Origin: an uncultured Flavobacteriaceae bacterium
GTDB taxonomy: Bacteria; Bacteroidota; Bacteroidia; Flavobacteriales; Flavobacteriaceae
DNA: 64,000 bases
Direction of reading: 5' to 3'
Assembly: GCA_905479625.1 (NCBI GenBank)
Contig: CAJQNF010000051.1
Location: 1 to 64,000, forward strand
Shown one piece after another: positions 56,219 through 64,000 of the stretch (positions within the stretch are counted from its first letter, which is position 1; each line of letters opens with the position of its first letter). The notes beneath the pieces were generated by a model, which saw only the letters and a program-made list of their open reading frames with translations, made no database searches and was not told where the DNA came from. Both the position numbers and the translations under genes were made by a program.

Positions 56219-56588
56219 AATTCACTTCTACTTTTGCATCAACCAAGGTTTGACCCTAAATTGACAAAATAATATAAGTTGATATTAGTAAATCCAAATA
56301 TATCGTAAATTTTTTAAATAACCATTTGAGTCCTTTTTTGATCTATAAATACATGTATTCATTGGGGTTCAGTAAGTTTAGAAAAACAAGCACTGTGTTT
56401 TTCATCGAATTTAAGAATTAGTTGTTGGGATTTTTGTAACTAGGGGTGTTTAATTCTGACAAAATTGTCTCAATCATTAATTGCCTGAATACAATTATAA
56501 TTGGAAGAAAGTTACCTGGTCAAATCTGAAAGAAAACTACTACATTTTTTTTAAGGAGATGATTAATTTTCTGATTCGATAAAAAATT
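56219..56588. other. Intergenic region upstream of the AraC gene
   Basis: About 370 AT-rich bases. A minus-strand TATATTTG element at 56295-56302 is the only promoter-like signal I see. No gene or repeat recognised. Confidence 0.4.
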
Positions 56589-56628
56589 AGCGCCTGATAA
56601 AATGATCACACTCATTTTATCAGGCGCT
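56589..56628 (-). terminator. Strong terminator of the GIN-domain gene
   Basis: A perfect 17-bp stem (56589-56605 with 56612-56628, core AGCGCCTGATAAAATGA) with a six-base loop, followed by a T run on the minus strand, 20 bases after the stop. Confidence 0.85.
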
Positions 56629-56648
56629 ATACATATTTTTTCAAAAAT

Positions 56649-57401
56649 TTAGTTGACTTGGTGAATTGTAGCTTCTCCTAAGACCAGACCTCTGTTCACC
56701 ATAGGGCTTCCTTTGTAATGTACGGTGGCTTCTCCATAAGCTGTCACTTTAAGCTCATCAGAGACTTTTAATTTCACACGCCCTTCTCCATAAGCAGTTA
56801 CTTTGGCTGTGCTATTTTGAACACCATAGGTATTGACCTCTCCTTCACCGTAGGAAATAATACGTTGACGCTTGGCATTACCTTCTTTTACTTCAAGATA
56901 AGACTCTCCATACATAGTGGTGTAAAATTCCTGAACTTCAATCTGCTTTAAATAAACCTCACCTTCTCCATAAATTTTCAGGGTTAGTTTCTCACACTTA
57001 ATTGGGCTGATAACTTTGTGCGTTTCCTCACCTCGTAAGGATAGCTCTTCCAGCTCTGTATAAAATACTTTGGCCGAAACAATTGTTCCGTTGTAAATAG
57101 CGTGTTTTCCTTTGTAATCATCATATTTGACTTTTTCTGATTTGGTATACATTTTGGCATCATCCAAATAAATATGCAAAGTATTGCCTTTGACTTCTAC
57201 ATTGAGTTTGTCCATAGACACCTCGATATCTTCAATAACGACAGATTGCGTATCAGCTTTTTCGAAGATCACTTCAATATGTGGACTGATGATCACTTCA
57301 TCAAAGGACCCTACATCAAAGGTTTTTTTCTGAGCGAATACACTACTTGCACTCAGGATCATCAGAGCGAACAGAACGCTTTTTACATATGTTTTTTTCA
57401 T
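56649..57401 (-). CDS. DUF2807 (GIN domain) exported protein
   Basis: A 250-residue exported protein with a signal peptide (SVLFALMILSASSVFAQ). The rest is a DUF2807/GIN-type domain (PF10988), a putative adhesin-like beta structure. The start FDVGSFDEVIISPHIEVIF is typical. From about residue 140 a ladder of short repeats recurs about every 20 residues: YGEGEVYL, YGESYLEV, YGEGEVNTYG, YGEGRVKL, YGEATVHY and GEATIH. This suggests a beta-helix or solenoid. Function is unknown. It is a single gene with a strong terminator. Confidence 0.88.
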   Translation of the reverse strand: MKKTYVKSVLFALMILSASSVFAQKKTFDVGSFDEVIISPHIEVIFEKADTQSVVIEDIEVSMDKLNVEVKGNTLHIYLDDAKMYTKSEKVKYDDYKGKHAIYNGTIVSAKVFYTELEELSLRGEETHKVISPIKCEKLTLKIYGEGEVYLKQIEVQEFYTTMYGESYLEVKEGNAKRQRIISYGEGEVNTYGVQNSTAKVTAYGEGRVKLKVSDELKVTAYGEATVHYKGSPMVNRGLVLGEATIHQVN

Positions 57402-57547
57402 GGGGCTAATGTTTATGTATTAAAGAACGGCCGATATTCGGCACTGGTTTCTATAAAGATACCAATAATTTGAAATTGTTACAGTTAACAATGAAATAAT
57501 CAAATAAAGAGGTCAATAGGTAAGAAAATGAACATATAAAATTTTCT

Positions 57548-57555
57548 TAAATTTG
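57548..57555 (+). promoter_or_regulatory. Possible -7 element of the outer-membrane protein gene
   Basis: TAAATTTG matches TAnnTTTG, 63 bases before the ATG at 57619. Confidence 0.4.
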
Positions 57556-57618
57556 ACTAACTTAACCGAAGTTCTATGAGTATGAAGTGAATATAGATAG
57601 TAGGTTTAAAAAAATAGT

Positions 57619-58434
57619 ATGATTAAAATATTTGGAGGTTTGTTTTTATTTTTTTTAGCAAGCTCAGTAAATGCTCAATTAGTGAATATTGAATCTCAAA
57701 GAATGCAAACAGATAATGTGCGCTTTGTTTTAAAATCGGATTTTCTTTTTAATTATTCAAATAATGATGGAATATATATTTATCGGTTTGATATTGGGCT
57801 GGCGACACAATATAAATTCAAAAATATGAACAATACTGTTTTTTTTATTGGAAATTACGGATTGATCAGAAGTGAAGGTTTAGATTATCAAAATTCCTGG
57901 TTTTTACATCTAAGATACAATAGAAAACTAGGCCAAAATAAAAGATTTAGGCTGGAAAGTTTTATTCAAGATCAGAGTAACGAATTACTTTCTATTAATT
58001 CAAGAAATCTGATAGGGTTGGGCCTTCGTTATAAATTTGTGAAAGGCGATTATTTTCATGCTTATGTGGGTAATTCCTATATGTATGAAAAAGAAGTGAG
58101 TGAAATTGTTGACCAGAAATATTATAATCATAGAAACAACACTTATTTATCCTTAACACTGAGATTGCCTAAATCAGGTCTTGAACTTTTAAATACAGTT
58201 TATTTTCAACCGCTTTATACGGATATCAGCAATTTTAGAATACTTGAGCAATTTAAAGCAGAAATGCCATTATTCGGTAACCTCAGAGTATCAGCATTAT
58301 TTAATTATTTTTACAATAACTTAAACCCATTAGGCACAAGTGAATTCACATCCAATATGAGTGTTGGTCTTACCTATCAGATTGAGGCTTCTCCTCCGAA
58401 ACAAAAATATATACCGGCGTATAAAATGTACTAA
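57619..58434 (+). CDS. DUF481-like outer-membrane beta-barrel protein
   Basis: A 271-residue exported protein. The signal peptide (FGGLFLFFLASSVNAQ) is followed by alternating hydrophobic and polar strands with frequent aromatic residues (VFFIGNYGLIRSE, FLHLRYNRKLGQNKRFRLE and LGLRYKFVKG). This pattern is that of a DUF481-type or similar outer-membrane beta-barrel. No transport partner is adjacent. The role is unknown. Confidence 0.65.
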   Translation: MIKIFGGLFLFFLASSVNAQLVNIESQRMQTDNVRFVLKSDFLFNYSNNDGIYIYRFDIGLATQYKFKNMNNTVFFIGNYGLIRSEGLDYQNSWFLHLRYNRKLGQNKRFRLESFIQDQSNELLSINSRNLIGLGLRYKFVKGDYFHAYVGNSYMYEKEVSEIVDQKYYNHRNNTYLSLTLRLPKSGLELLNTVYFQPLYTDISNFRILEQFKAEMPLFGNLRVSALFNYFYNNLNPLGTSEFTSNMSVGLTYQIEASPPKQKYIPAYKMY

Positions 58435-58543
58435 ATTTTATTTGCAAGATGATCATACTATTAATTAACAACTGCTTACGACAGGAACTACATGGATCTT
58501 TAAATAAAAATTACAATTATAAAGTATCAAAGTCTAATATAAT

Positions 58544-60763
58544 CTATCCCAAAACCTTTGAACTACTACCCATAAATGGTTGATCATAAAAGCGTTTACC
58601 AGTGGCTTTATACAGAGCATTGGCAACAGCACCCATAATAGGAGGGAACGGAGGCTCTCCTAAACCGGTTGGATCTATTTCATTTTCTACAAAATGTACT
58701 TCAATTGATTTTGGTGCTTCACTATGTCTGATAAGACGGTATTTGTCAAAGTTATCCTGACCAGGCACTCCTTCATTAAAGGTCACTTCACTATACATGG
58801 CATGACCTATACCATCTACCACACCACCTTCAGCCAAATTGATTGCCGCATCCGGATTCACCACAATACCACAGTCAATAGCACAATATACCTTTTCAAT
58901 TACAGGAGAGCCATTTTCTACAACCATATCCAATACCTGAGCCACATAACTGTTATGACAGTAATAGGCAGAAACTCCGCGGTGCAGGTTAGGATCTTCT
59001 TTATCCCAATTTGATTTTTCTTTTAACAATTCAAGAACTCCTGCATAACGTTCGGCTTCATAATCATTTTTTTCACCAACGGGACTATTTTTTGCTTTTT
59101 CCAAAAGTTCCAAACGGAAGTCAATGGGGTCTTTTCCCATTTCTTCAGCTACTTCATCAAGAAATGATTGCTCAGCTCCGGCAATGAAATTCGATCTTGG
59201 GGCACGAAATGCGCCTACACTTATATTTGACGATGCTGTCCAGGCCTCTGCCAGGTAGTTATCAACGGCTCCAGCCGGAAAACGATTGGCAAAAAGCGGG
59301 CTTTCAGGAATTCCTCCGGCATTTACATGGAAAGCGATCAATTTATTATTTTCATCTAAAGCGGCACGATAAGTAGCTAGATAAGCGGGACGGTATATAC
59401 CAGTTGTCATATCGTCTTCTCTTGTATAGATTAACTTAACAGGAGCTTTCACTTTTTGGGAAATGACAGCTGCCTCCACTAAAAAGTGACCATAAAGTCG
59501 CCTTCCAAATCCTCCACCCATTCGTGTCATTTGGATATCAACTTGTTCTAACTCCAAACCTAATCGAGCTGCAACAGTTTTTTCCATAAATTCAGGAGTT
59601 TGTATTGGCCCTGCGAGCTCTGCTTTACCCTCTGTGACGTCAGCAAAGAAATTCATGGGCTCCATACAATTATGGGCTAAAAAAGGACAAGAATAACTTC
59701 TTTCTATGATTTTGGCTGCTTTTTTAAATACAGCTTCAGGATCACCATCTTTGCGTTTTACCTCGGCTTTCTTGGCTTGCATTTCACGCATCAAAGCCAT
59801 GTGGCCTTTAGAGTTTTCCAAAGCAGTGGGAATATCTTTATTGTCAGATCCAATAGATTGCCATTGAATATTCAGTGCTTTTTTTGCATTTAAGACTTCC
59901 CAAGTTGAACTTCCAACCACAACCACAAGGTCAGGATAGGTATTCACATCAGACCATTGTAATTTATAGTCTTCATTATAGGTTTTCATGGTGAAAACAT
60001 CCTTGATTCCCGGCATTGCTTTTGCTACAGAGTCGTCAACTGATTTCAGTTTCATTCCGAAGGCAGGTGGATGAGCAATCATCGCTATAAGCATGCCTTC
60101 CCGGTCATAGTCCAAACCAAACAAAGGCTGTCCTGTTACTATTTTTGGTCCGTCTACATTTTTCCTGGAGGTTCCAATAATTTTAAAATCTTTAATTTCT
60201 TTAAGGGCCACTTCTTCAGGAACAGGTATTTGCGAAGCCGCAGATGCCATTTCCCCATAACCTGCTGAATTACCACTTGCTGCATGTGACAATATACCTG
60301 CTTCAGTCGTTATCTCATCGACCGGAACCTGCCATGCCTGAGCGGCTGCCTCTTTCAGCATATGTCGAGCTGAAGCTCCTGCCATGCGGAGACTGTCCCA
60401 CCCTTGACGAATAGATTGACTTCCTCCAGCCAATTGACGGGTAAAAAGATCTGTATTCAATGCAGCTTGTTCTACAATGACGTTTTGCCATTCAGCATCA
60501 AGTTCTTCAGCCACAAGCATGGGCATGGAAGTTTTGACATTTTGACCAATTTCAGGATTAGGAGACATGATGGTGATCAAACCGTTTTCACCAATCTTTA
60601 GGTAGGCGTTGATATTAAACCATTCCTTTGGCATGTTCAGGACTTGTTCAGGGGTTGGTTTACAAGATGCCAGCCAGCTAAAACTGAGCATCAATCCTCC
60701 CCCGGCAAGGGCAGAACTTTTCAAAAAAGAGCGTCTTCCAAATGTTGTTTTTACGAGTGTCAT
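58544..60763 (-). CDS. Molybdopterin-binding subunit of a xanthine dehydrogenase-family hydroxylase (IorB-like)
   Basis: A 739-residue protein with a twin-arginine signal (GRRSFLKSSALAGGG), so it is exported folded with its cofactor. It shows aldehyde oxidase/xanthine dehydrogenase molybdopterin-binding features (MTRMGGGFGRRLYG, VGAFRAPRSNFIAG and a C-terminal GLGEPPFPPIMGAVANAL). Lack of an FAD subunit and pairing with a small [2Fe-2S] subunit match the isoquinoline 1-oxidoreductase type. The substrate is unknown; periplasmic oxidation of an aldehyde or N-heterocycle is likely. No cytochrome acceptor gene is adjacent. Confidence 0.9.
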   Translation of the reverse strand: MTLVKTTFGRRSFLKSSALAGGGLMLSFSWLASCKPTPEQVLNMPKEWFNINAYLKIGENGLITIMSPNPEIGQNVKTSMPMLVAEELDAEWQNVIVEQAALNTDLFTRQLAGGSQSIRQGWDSLRMAGASARHMLKEAAAQAWQVPVDEITTEAGILSHAASGNSAGYGEMASAASQIPVPEEVALKEIKDFKIIGTSRKNVDGPKIVTGQPLFGLDYDREGMLIAMIAHPPAFGMKLKSVDDSVAKAMPGIKDVFTMKTYNEDYKLQWSDVNTYPDLVVVVGSSTWEVLNAKKALNIQWQSIGSDNKDIPTALENSKGHMALMREMQAKKAEVKRKDGDPEAVFKKAAKIIERSYSCPFLAHNCMEPMNFFADVTEGKAELAGPIQTPEFMEKTVAARLGLELEQVDIQMTRMGGGFGRRLYGHFLVEAAVISQKVKAPVKLIYTREDDMTTGIYRPAYLATYRAALDENNKLIAFHVNAGGIPESPLFANRFPAGAVDNYLAEAWTASSNISVGAFRAPRSNFIAGAEQSFLDEVAEEMGKDPIDFRLELLEKAKNSPVGEKNDYEAERYAGVLELLKEKSNWDKEDPNLHRGVSAYYCHNSYVAQVLDMVVENGSPVIEKVYCAIDCGIVVNPDAAINLAEGGVVDGIGHAMYSEVTFNEGVPGQDNFDKYRLIRHSEAPKSIEVHFVENEIDPTGLGEPPFPPIMGAVANALYKATGKRFYDQPFMGSSSKVLG

Positions 60764-60818
60764 TGTCTTTAGTTTTTTGTGAATGAATACAGTTGATGGG
60801 TGCGTCGAAAGAATCGCT

Positions 60819-61283
60819 TTAAGCGTTTTTTAAATTGGCTGCAGTCTTGATTGCTTTCTTGATCCTGGTATAGGTGCCACAACGGCAAATATTACCGTCC
60901 ATCACTGCATCAATTTCTTCATCACTGGGATTTGGATTGTTATTTAAAAATGCACTGGCTTGCATGATTTGCCCAGCCTGGCAATAGCCACATTGGTACA
61001 CATCGTGCTCTAGCCAAGCCTTTTGAACAGGATGGTCACCATTTTCTGACAAACCTTCTATAGTTGTAATTTCCTGACTGCCCACGGCAGAAACTGGCAC
61101 GGAACAGGAGCGAACCGCTACGCCACCAAGATGAACTGTACAAGATCCACATTGTGCAATTCCACAGCCATATTTTGTGCCTACTAATTTCAAGTGGTCC
61201 CGAAGCACCCATAATATGGGAGTTGTAGGATCAACCTGAACTTGTTGACTTTTTCCGTTAATGTTGAGGTTATAATCTGCCAT
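60819..61283 (-). CDS. [2Fe-2S] subunit of the molybdenum hydroxylase (IorA-like)
   Basis: A 154-residue electron-transfer subunit. The plant-type ferredoxin cluster is held by [11 protein letters not shown] with a later Cys in VRSC. The second cluster is held by QCGYCQAGQ and ICRCGTY. It is encoded 55 bases upstream of the large subunit in the same operon. It has no export signal of its own and is probably carried through the Tat system with the large subunit. Confidence 0.93.
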   Translation of the reverse strand: MADYNLNINGKSQQVQVDPTTPILWVLRDHLKLVGTKYGCGIAQCGSCTVHLGGVAVRSCSVPVSAVGSQEITTIEGLSENGDHPVQKAWLEHDVYQCGYCQAGQIMQASAFLNNNPNPSDEEIDAVMDGNICRCGTYTRIKKAIKTAANLKNA

Positions 61284-61541
61284 GATATAAATTTTTATTG
61301 ATAGCTTTTATATGTTGAATCTGGAAAGAATCCAGAATTATTTTTCATGAAATCAATTGTTCTTTCATCTTGATAATTAATATCATGATGAGGTCAATTA
61401 ATTCTATTTAAATTTAGGAAAAAAAAAACAACTGGAATAGAGGGATTTAAGAAAAAGTTTTTAACAACGATTTGATTTACAGTTAAATGAATTTAAAGGG
61501 GCGGGATTCAAAATAATAATTACCTTCAACTAAGCCGTAGA

Positions 61542-62627
61542 CTATTGCTCTAACTTTTTTACGGCTGCTGTCATGACTTTAAAGCATTCCGTTTGACTGC
61601 CCTTTTCATCCATAACAGGAGGACTAAAATAATCATCAATAAAACTATCGGCAGAAGACCATACAGTTTGCATCATTCCCATAAATTTTTTGCTTGTTTC
61701 CGGGGTGGAATTATTTTTAAAATCAGCCATCATTTGCACTTGGGCTTTAGCGACTTCTGGTTTTCTCCATGGGCATGCAATCACATCAAATCCTTTTAAA
61801 GCAAAATAAGCTGGTGTAGGGATGGCTTTTTCATAATGCCAATCACATATGACAACTGTTTTAGGGATCATATCAATGGCTCTTGCGGTATTGTTCATAC
61901 TGCCTTCCCACATGCCTATGTCTGAAGTAGAAGCATCGATCAATCGATCTCCCCACATCCATAACCTTTGTCCTTTTGCAGTTAAATGGTTGCTTAAACG
62001 CGTCACTTCTTCGGCAAATAAGGTTGCAGGATCCATTCCTTTACAACGAGGACATTTTGGGTCAGCAATATAAAATACTTCGTCAAGTCCTGCATGAAAA
62101 GCATTTGCCTCAAATGCCTCCATGATCTCATCCATTAAATCGAACACCACATCATGTACTTCAGGATGTTGAGGACAGTAGCTCTTACAGTATAGACCAT
62201 CGTCATTGGGCCATTCATATTTTTCAGGAATTTTTATATGGGGTGTTTCATCAAATTCTGGATAAACTTCCAATAGTTTATTGGTCTTTTCTGCCCAACT
62301 TTGGTGGCCCAAAAGATTGACCTGAGGTATTAGATTGATCCCGCTGTTTTTGCAGGAAGCCACAATTTTTTTGACATCCTCTTCAGTAAGCGGGTTTTCG
62401 TCTTGCAACTCAGGCCTTGATTTATATGCATAATTGAAATCAACTCTCAGGACCAAAGTGTTGATTCCTGCCGGGGCAAGTTCATTTTCAATAAAATCAA
62501 CAAATTTATCAACGCCGTTACGATCAGGTGCGGCGATACAAAAACCATTAACAGCAAATACATTTTGAGCCATCATCACACATGGATAAAACAAGGTAAT
62601 GAGTAGTAAATAAATTGTCTTTCTCAT
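61542..62627 (-). CDS. GH20-like glycoside hydrolase, exported
   Basis: About 361 residues from ATG 62627, where a signal peptide begins (KTIYLLLITLFYPCVMMAQ). The open frame reaches to 62705, but the extra 26 residues precede the signal. The barrel contains NLLGHQSWAEKTN and HAGLDEVFYIAD, a match to the GH20 HxGxDE catalytic motif, followed by PKCPRCKG, which resembles a metal knuckle. GH20 enzymes are usually beta-hexosaminidases. The N-terminal GH20b domain is absent, so activity and substrate are uncertain. Confidence 0.75.
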   Translation of the reverse strand: MRKTIYLLLITLFYPCVMMAQNVFAVNGFCIAAPDRNGVDKFVDFIENELAPAGINTLVLRVDFNYAYKSRPELQDENPLTEEDVKKIVASCKNSGINLIPQVNLLGHQSWAEKTNKLLEVYPEFDETPHIKIPEKYEWPNDDGLYCKSYCPQHPEVHDVVFDLMDEIMEAFEANAFHAGLDEVFYIADPKCPRCKGMDPATLFAEEVTRLSNHLTAKGQRLWMWGDRLIDASTSDIGMWEGSMNNTARAIDMIPKTVVICDWHYEKAIPTPAYFALKGFDVIACPWRKPEVAKAQVQMMADFKNNSTPETSKKFMGMMQTVWSSADSFIDDYFSPPVMDEKGSQTECFKVMTAAVKKLEQ

Positions 62628-62716
62628 GTTAAATCTTAACGTACTTCTCATCTTAAGGGCCAATTCTAATTGTAAAAAAACTATTTCATAAAACATATCA
62701 AACAAGAGTCGATCTG

Positions 62717-62733
62717 TTACTATACTATAGTAA
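62717..62733. promoter_or_regulatory. Palindrome, possible operator of the GH20-like gene
   Basis: TTACTATA C TATAGTAA, a perfect 8-bp inverted repeat around one base, about 90 bases upstream of the GH20-like start, within its probable leader. Confidence 0.35.
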
Positions 62734-62977
62734 AAGCAAAAAAAAAACAGTTGTTTAAAAATACAAAAATAGTACTGTTAGCAAAAGGTAAAATGATAAT
62801 TTTAAAAGGAGTAGGGAAGGTTGGGGAACTCATTAGGTAATACCTACTTTCATAAAGCCTTTAGACCTTAATGGCACAGATCTGTGAGCAGCAGAAGAAG
62901 AATTCCTTTAAGTAAACTTAGTCTTAAGCATGTAAAACGCATCAAAAATCAATAAGAATAAGCCTAGTTAAACAAAG

Positions 62978-63001
62978 AAAGAACCAATTTAATGGTTCTT
63001 T
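62978..63001 (-). terminator. Terminator of the proteorhodopsin gene
   Basis: Stem AAAGAACCA with TGGTTCTTT around ATTTAA, T-rich after it on the minus strand, 37 bases after the stop. Confidence 0.7.
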
Positions 63002-63037
63002 CTCAGTATTATAAACTCAAATTTTCGACAAAGCCGT

Positions 63038-63760
63038 TTATTCTGAGGAATTTACGGCAAGGCTGTAAATAACCAGACCAAATCCGATTTTGTTTACGGC
63101 ATCACCAATATTGTAAATGACATCCATGGAAAGGGCACCATTTAAGAAATCATACCACCCAGGAGTTCCGGCCATATAGCCTAGAGGATAGATCGCCCAT
63201 CCTACAAGAACAAACCAACAAAGGGTTTTGTGTGCACGTAAAACTGCACCACCGGCTTGTTCTGCCAGCTTTTTGGCACTTCCTAACCATATTTCATATA
63301 CGATATAGAAATAAGCTAATCCTGAAACAAGACCCCAAACCTGCGCCTGATCTCTGTAAACAGCTTCCCCAAAGTATCCTGTAACTAGCATAATAACTGA
63401 AGCAAAAATTAATCTCCACATCAGTGATTTCTTTGCACCGGCAACTTTCAAGATTAAATAGAATTCCACACACATTAAGGGCACAGTCAAAATCCAGTCA
63501 ACATATCTAAAGAAAGTAGGGGAATCACCGTTGGTAGCCCAGTAATCCCTCATATACCAGTAATGAACAGCGGCGATAAATGTAATTAATCCCGACACTA
63601 AAATTGAGGTTTTCCATTTTCTATCAAAATTATTCATGGAGAAAAAGAAAAATACAGATGCAGCCATCATAGCCATACATCCGACAAAAAAAGTAAAACC
63701 AACATAATCATCTTGAGCCATCTTTGGAACAAGAGCAATAAAATTAAATAAGGTTGTCAT
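63038..63760 (-). CDS. Proteorhodopsin, green-absorbing proton pump
   Basis: A 240-residue seven-helix microbial rhodopsin. The third helix carries RYVDWILTVPLMCVEFYL: Asp88, Thr92 and Glu99 correspond to the DTE proton-pump triad (97, 101 and 108 of the classical protein). His66 is the counter-ion partner and Lys224 (in NIGDAVNKIGFG) binds retinal. Met96 occupies the spectral tuning position 105, as in flavobacterial green-absorbing pumps. The start at 63760 is preferred over 63811, because a TATATTTG promoter element lies between them. The gene is divergent from the blh-type gene that would supply retinal. Confidence 0.95.
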   Translation of the reverse strand: MTTLFNFIALVPKMAQDDYVGFTFFVGCMAMMAASVFFFFSMNNFDRKWKTSILVSGLITFIAAVHYWYMRDYWATNGDSPTFFRYVDWILTVPLMCVEFYLILKVAGAKKSLMWRLIFASVIMLVTGYFGEAVYRDQAQVWGLVSGLAYFYIVYEIWLGSAKKLAEQAGGAVLRAHKTLCWFVLVGWAIYPLGYMAGTPGWYDFLNGALSMDVIYNIGDAVNKIGFGLVIYSLAVNSSE

Positions 63761-63787
63761 AATATTTATTTTGTTAAAATTGTCCAA

Positions 63788-63795
63788 CAAATATA
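63788..63795 (-). promoter_or_regulatory. -7 promoter element of the proteorhodopsin gene
   Basis: The minus strand reads TATATTTG (TAnnTTTG), 28 bases before the chosen ATG. A TTTG lies upstream, but with a short 13-base spacer. Confidence 0.5.
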
Positions 63796-63873
63796 GAAAA
63801 AAATTAGACAAAACAGTACTTTAAATTATTATTTTCATATTTTAGCTACCTATAATTTGCTGAATATCATATT

Positions 63874-64000
63874 TTGAGCTTAAATAATGTTAAAATAGTA
63901 CTGACTTTCTTTTTATTGTGGATGACTACCCAGTTCGACACACAGATTGAAAATCACATGGCGTATTTCCTGATCTTGAGTCTTGGAATTTTACATGGAT
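63874..64000 (+). CDS. blh: Blh-type beta-carotene 15,15'-dioxygenase, N-terminal fragment (cut by the window end)
   Basis: The frame is open from 63856 to the end of the window. The last residues (YFLILSLGILHG) match the first conserved helix and the LHG metal-ligand start of the Brp/Blh family, which cleaves beta-carotene into two retinals. The start is uncertain: ATG at 63922 or TTG at 63874. The longer version adds a hydrophobic stretch (VLTFFLLW) that fits a membrane helix of the family. Position, divergent from proteorhodopsin, strongly supports the call. Confidence 0.65.
   Translation, partial: MSLNNVKIVLTFFLLWMTTQFDTQIENHMAYFLILSLGILHG

Larger units (their letters stand above)
62628..63037. 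other. Intergenic region between the GH20-like and proteorhodopsin genes
   Basis: About 410 bases. It holds a 17-base palindrome (62717-62733), an AAAATAGTACT motif (62766-62776) overlapping a minus-strand TATTTTTG element (62764-62771), and the proteorhodopsin terminator (62978-63001). No gene recognised. Confidence 0.5.

Noticed and set aside
61320-61336. Short hairpin TCTGGA/TCCAGA upstream of the [2Fe-2S] subunit gene
   Set aside because: Only six base pairs in the leader of the gene, with no terminator-like T run in the gene's direction; probably chance.

Overview
The window looks like chromosome from a marine member of the Flavobacteriia (Bacteroidota). The evidence is AT-rich DNA, lipoprotein signals ending in a lipobox, SusC/SusD pairs, the bacillithiol enzyme BshC, type B ribosomal protein L31, several TAnnTTTG promoter elements typical of Bacteroidota, and a proteorhodopsin of the flavobacterial type. 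No tRNA, rRNA, CRISPR array or transposase was recognised.

Layout. Positions 1-15190 are mostly housekeeping: the 3' end of bshC, a Nudix hydrolase, rpmE2, a glutamine cyclotransferase lipoprotein, an SDR oxidoreductase, a SprT-like metalloprotein, GDP-mannose pyrophosphorylase, a DUF389 membrane protein, the MlaE/MlaF lipid transporter pair, a PafA-type alkaline phosphatase and a DEAD-box-type RNA helicase. A four-copy array of about 190-205 bp repeats (12013-12715), each starting with a hairpin, lies between the convergent phosphatase and helicase genes.

Positions 15190-56220 are a very large beta-glucan utilisation locus, probably for laminarin (beta-1,3-glucan with beta-1,6 branches) and perhaps mixed-linkage glucan. 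It opens with a GH16 lipoprotein and a SusR-like membrane regulator. Next come SusC, SusD, a 1223-residue multi-module surface glycan-binding lipoprotein and a second GH16. A long same-strand run (30044-44739) then encodes GH30, a sugar porter, a GH149-type phosphorylase, a secreted GH17, an unassigned clan GH-A hydrolase, a second GH30, a transporter fused to a GH17 enzyme, and two signal-less GH17 proteins. A third GH16, a CotH-like lipoprotein, a second sugar porter, a GRP-family sugar transporter with ribokinase, a GPH symporter, a GH94 phosphorylase and an opposing AraC regulator complete it.

Inferred scheme: surface and periplasmic GH16, GH17 and GH30 enzymes cut and debranch the glucan, SusCD and MFS carriers bring oligosaccharides in, and cytosolic GH17s plus two phosphorylases (GH149 and GH94) turn them into glucose and glucose-1-phosphate. 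The most unusual gene is the carrier-hydrolase fusion, which would place a GH17 domain at the cytosolic mouth of its own transporter.

Positions 56640-64000 hold a GIN-domain protein, an outer-membrane beta-barrel candidate, a two-subunit molybdenum hydroxylase, a GH20-like protein, and a proteorhodopsin divergent from the truncated start of a blh-type retinal-forming dioxygenase gene.
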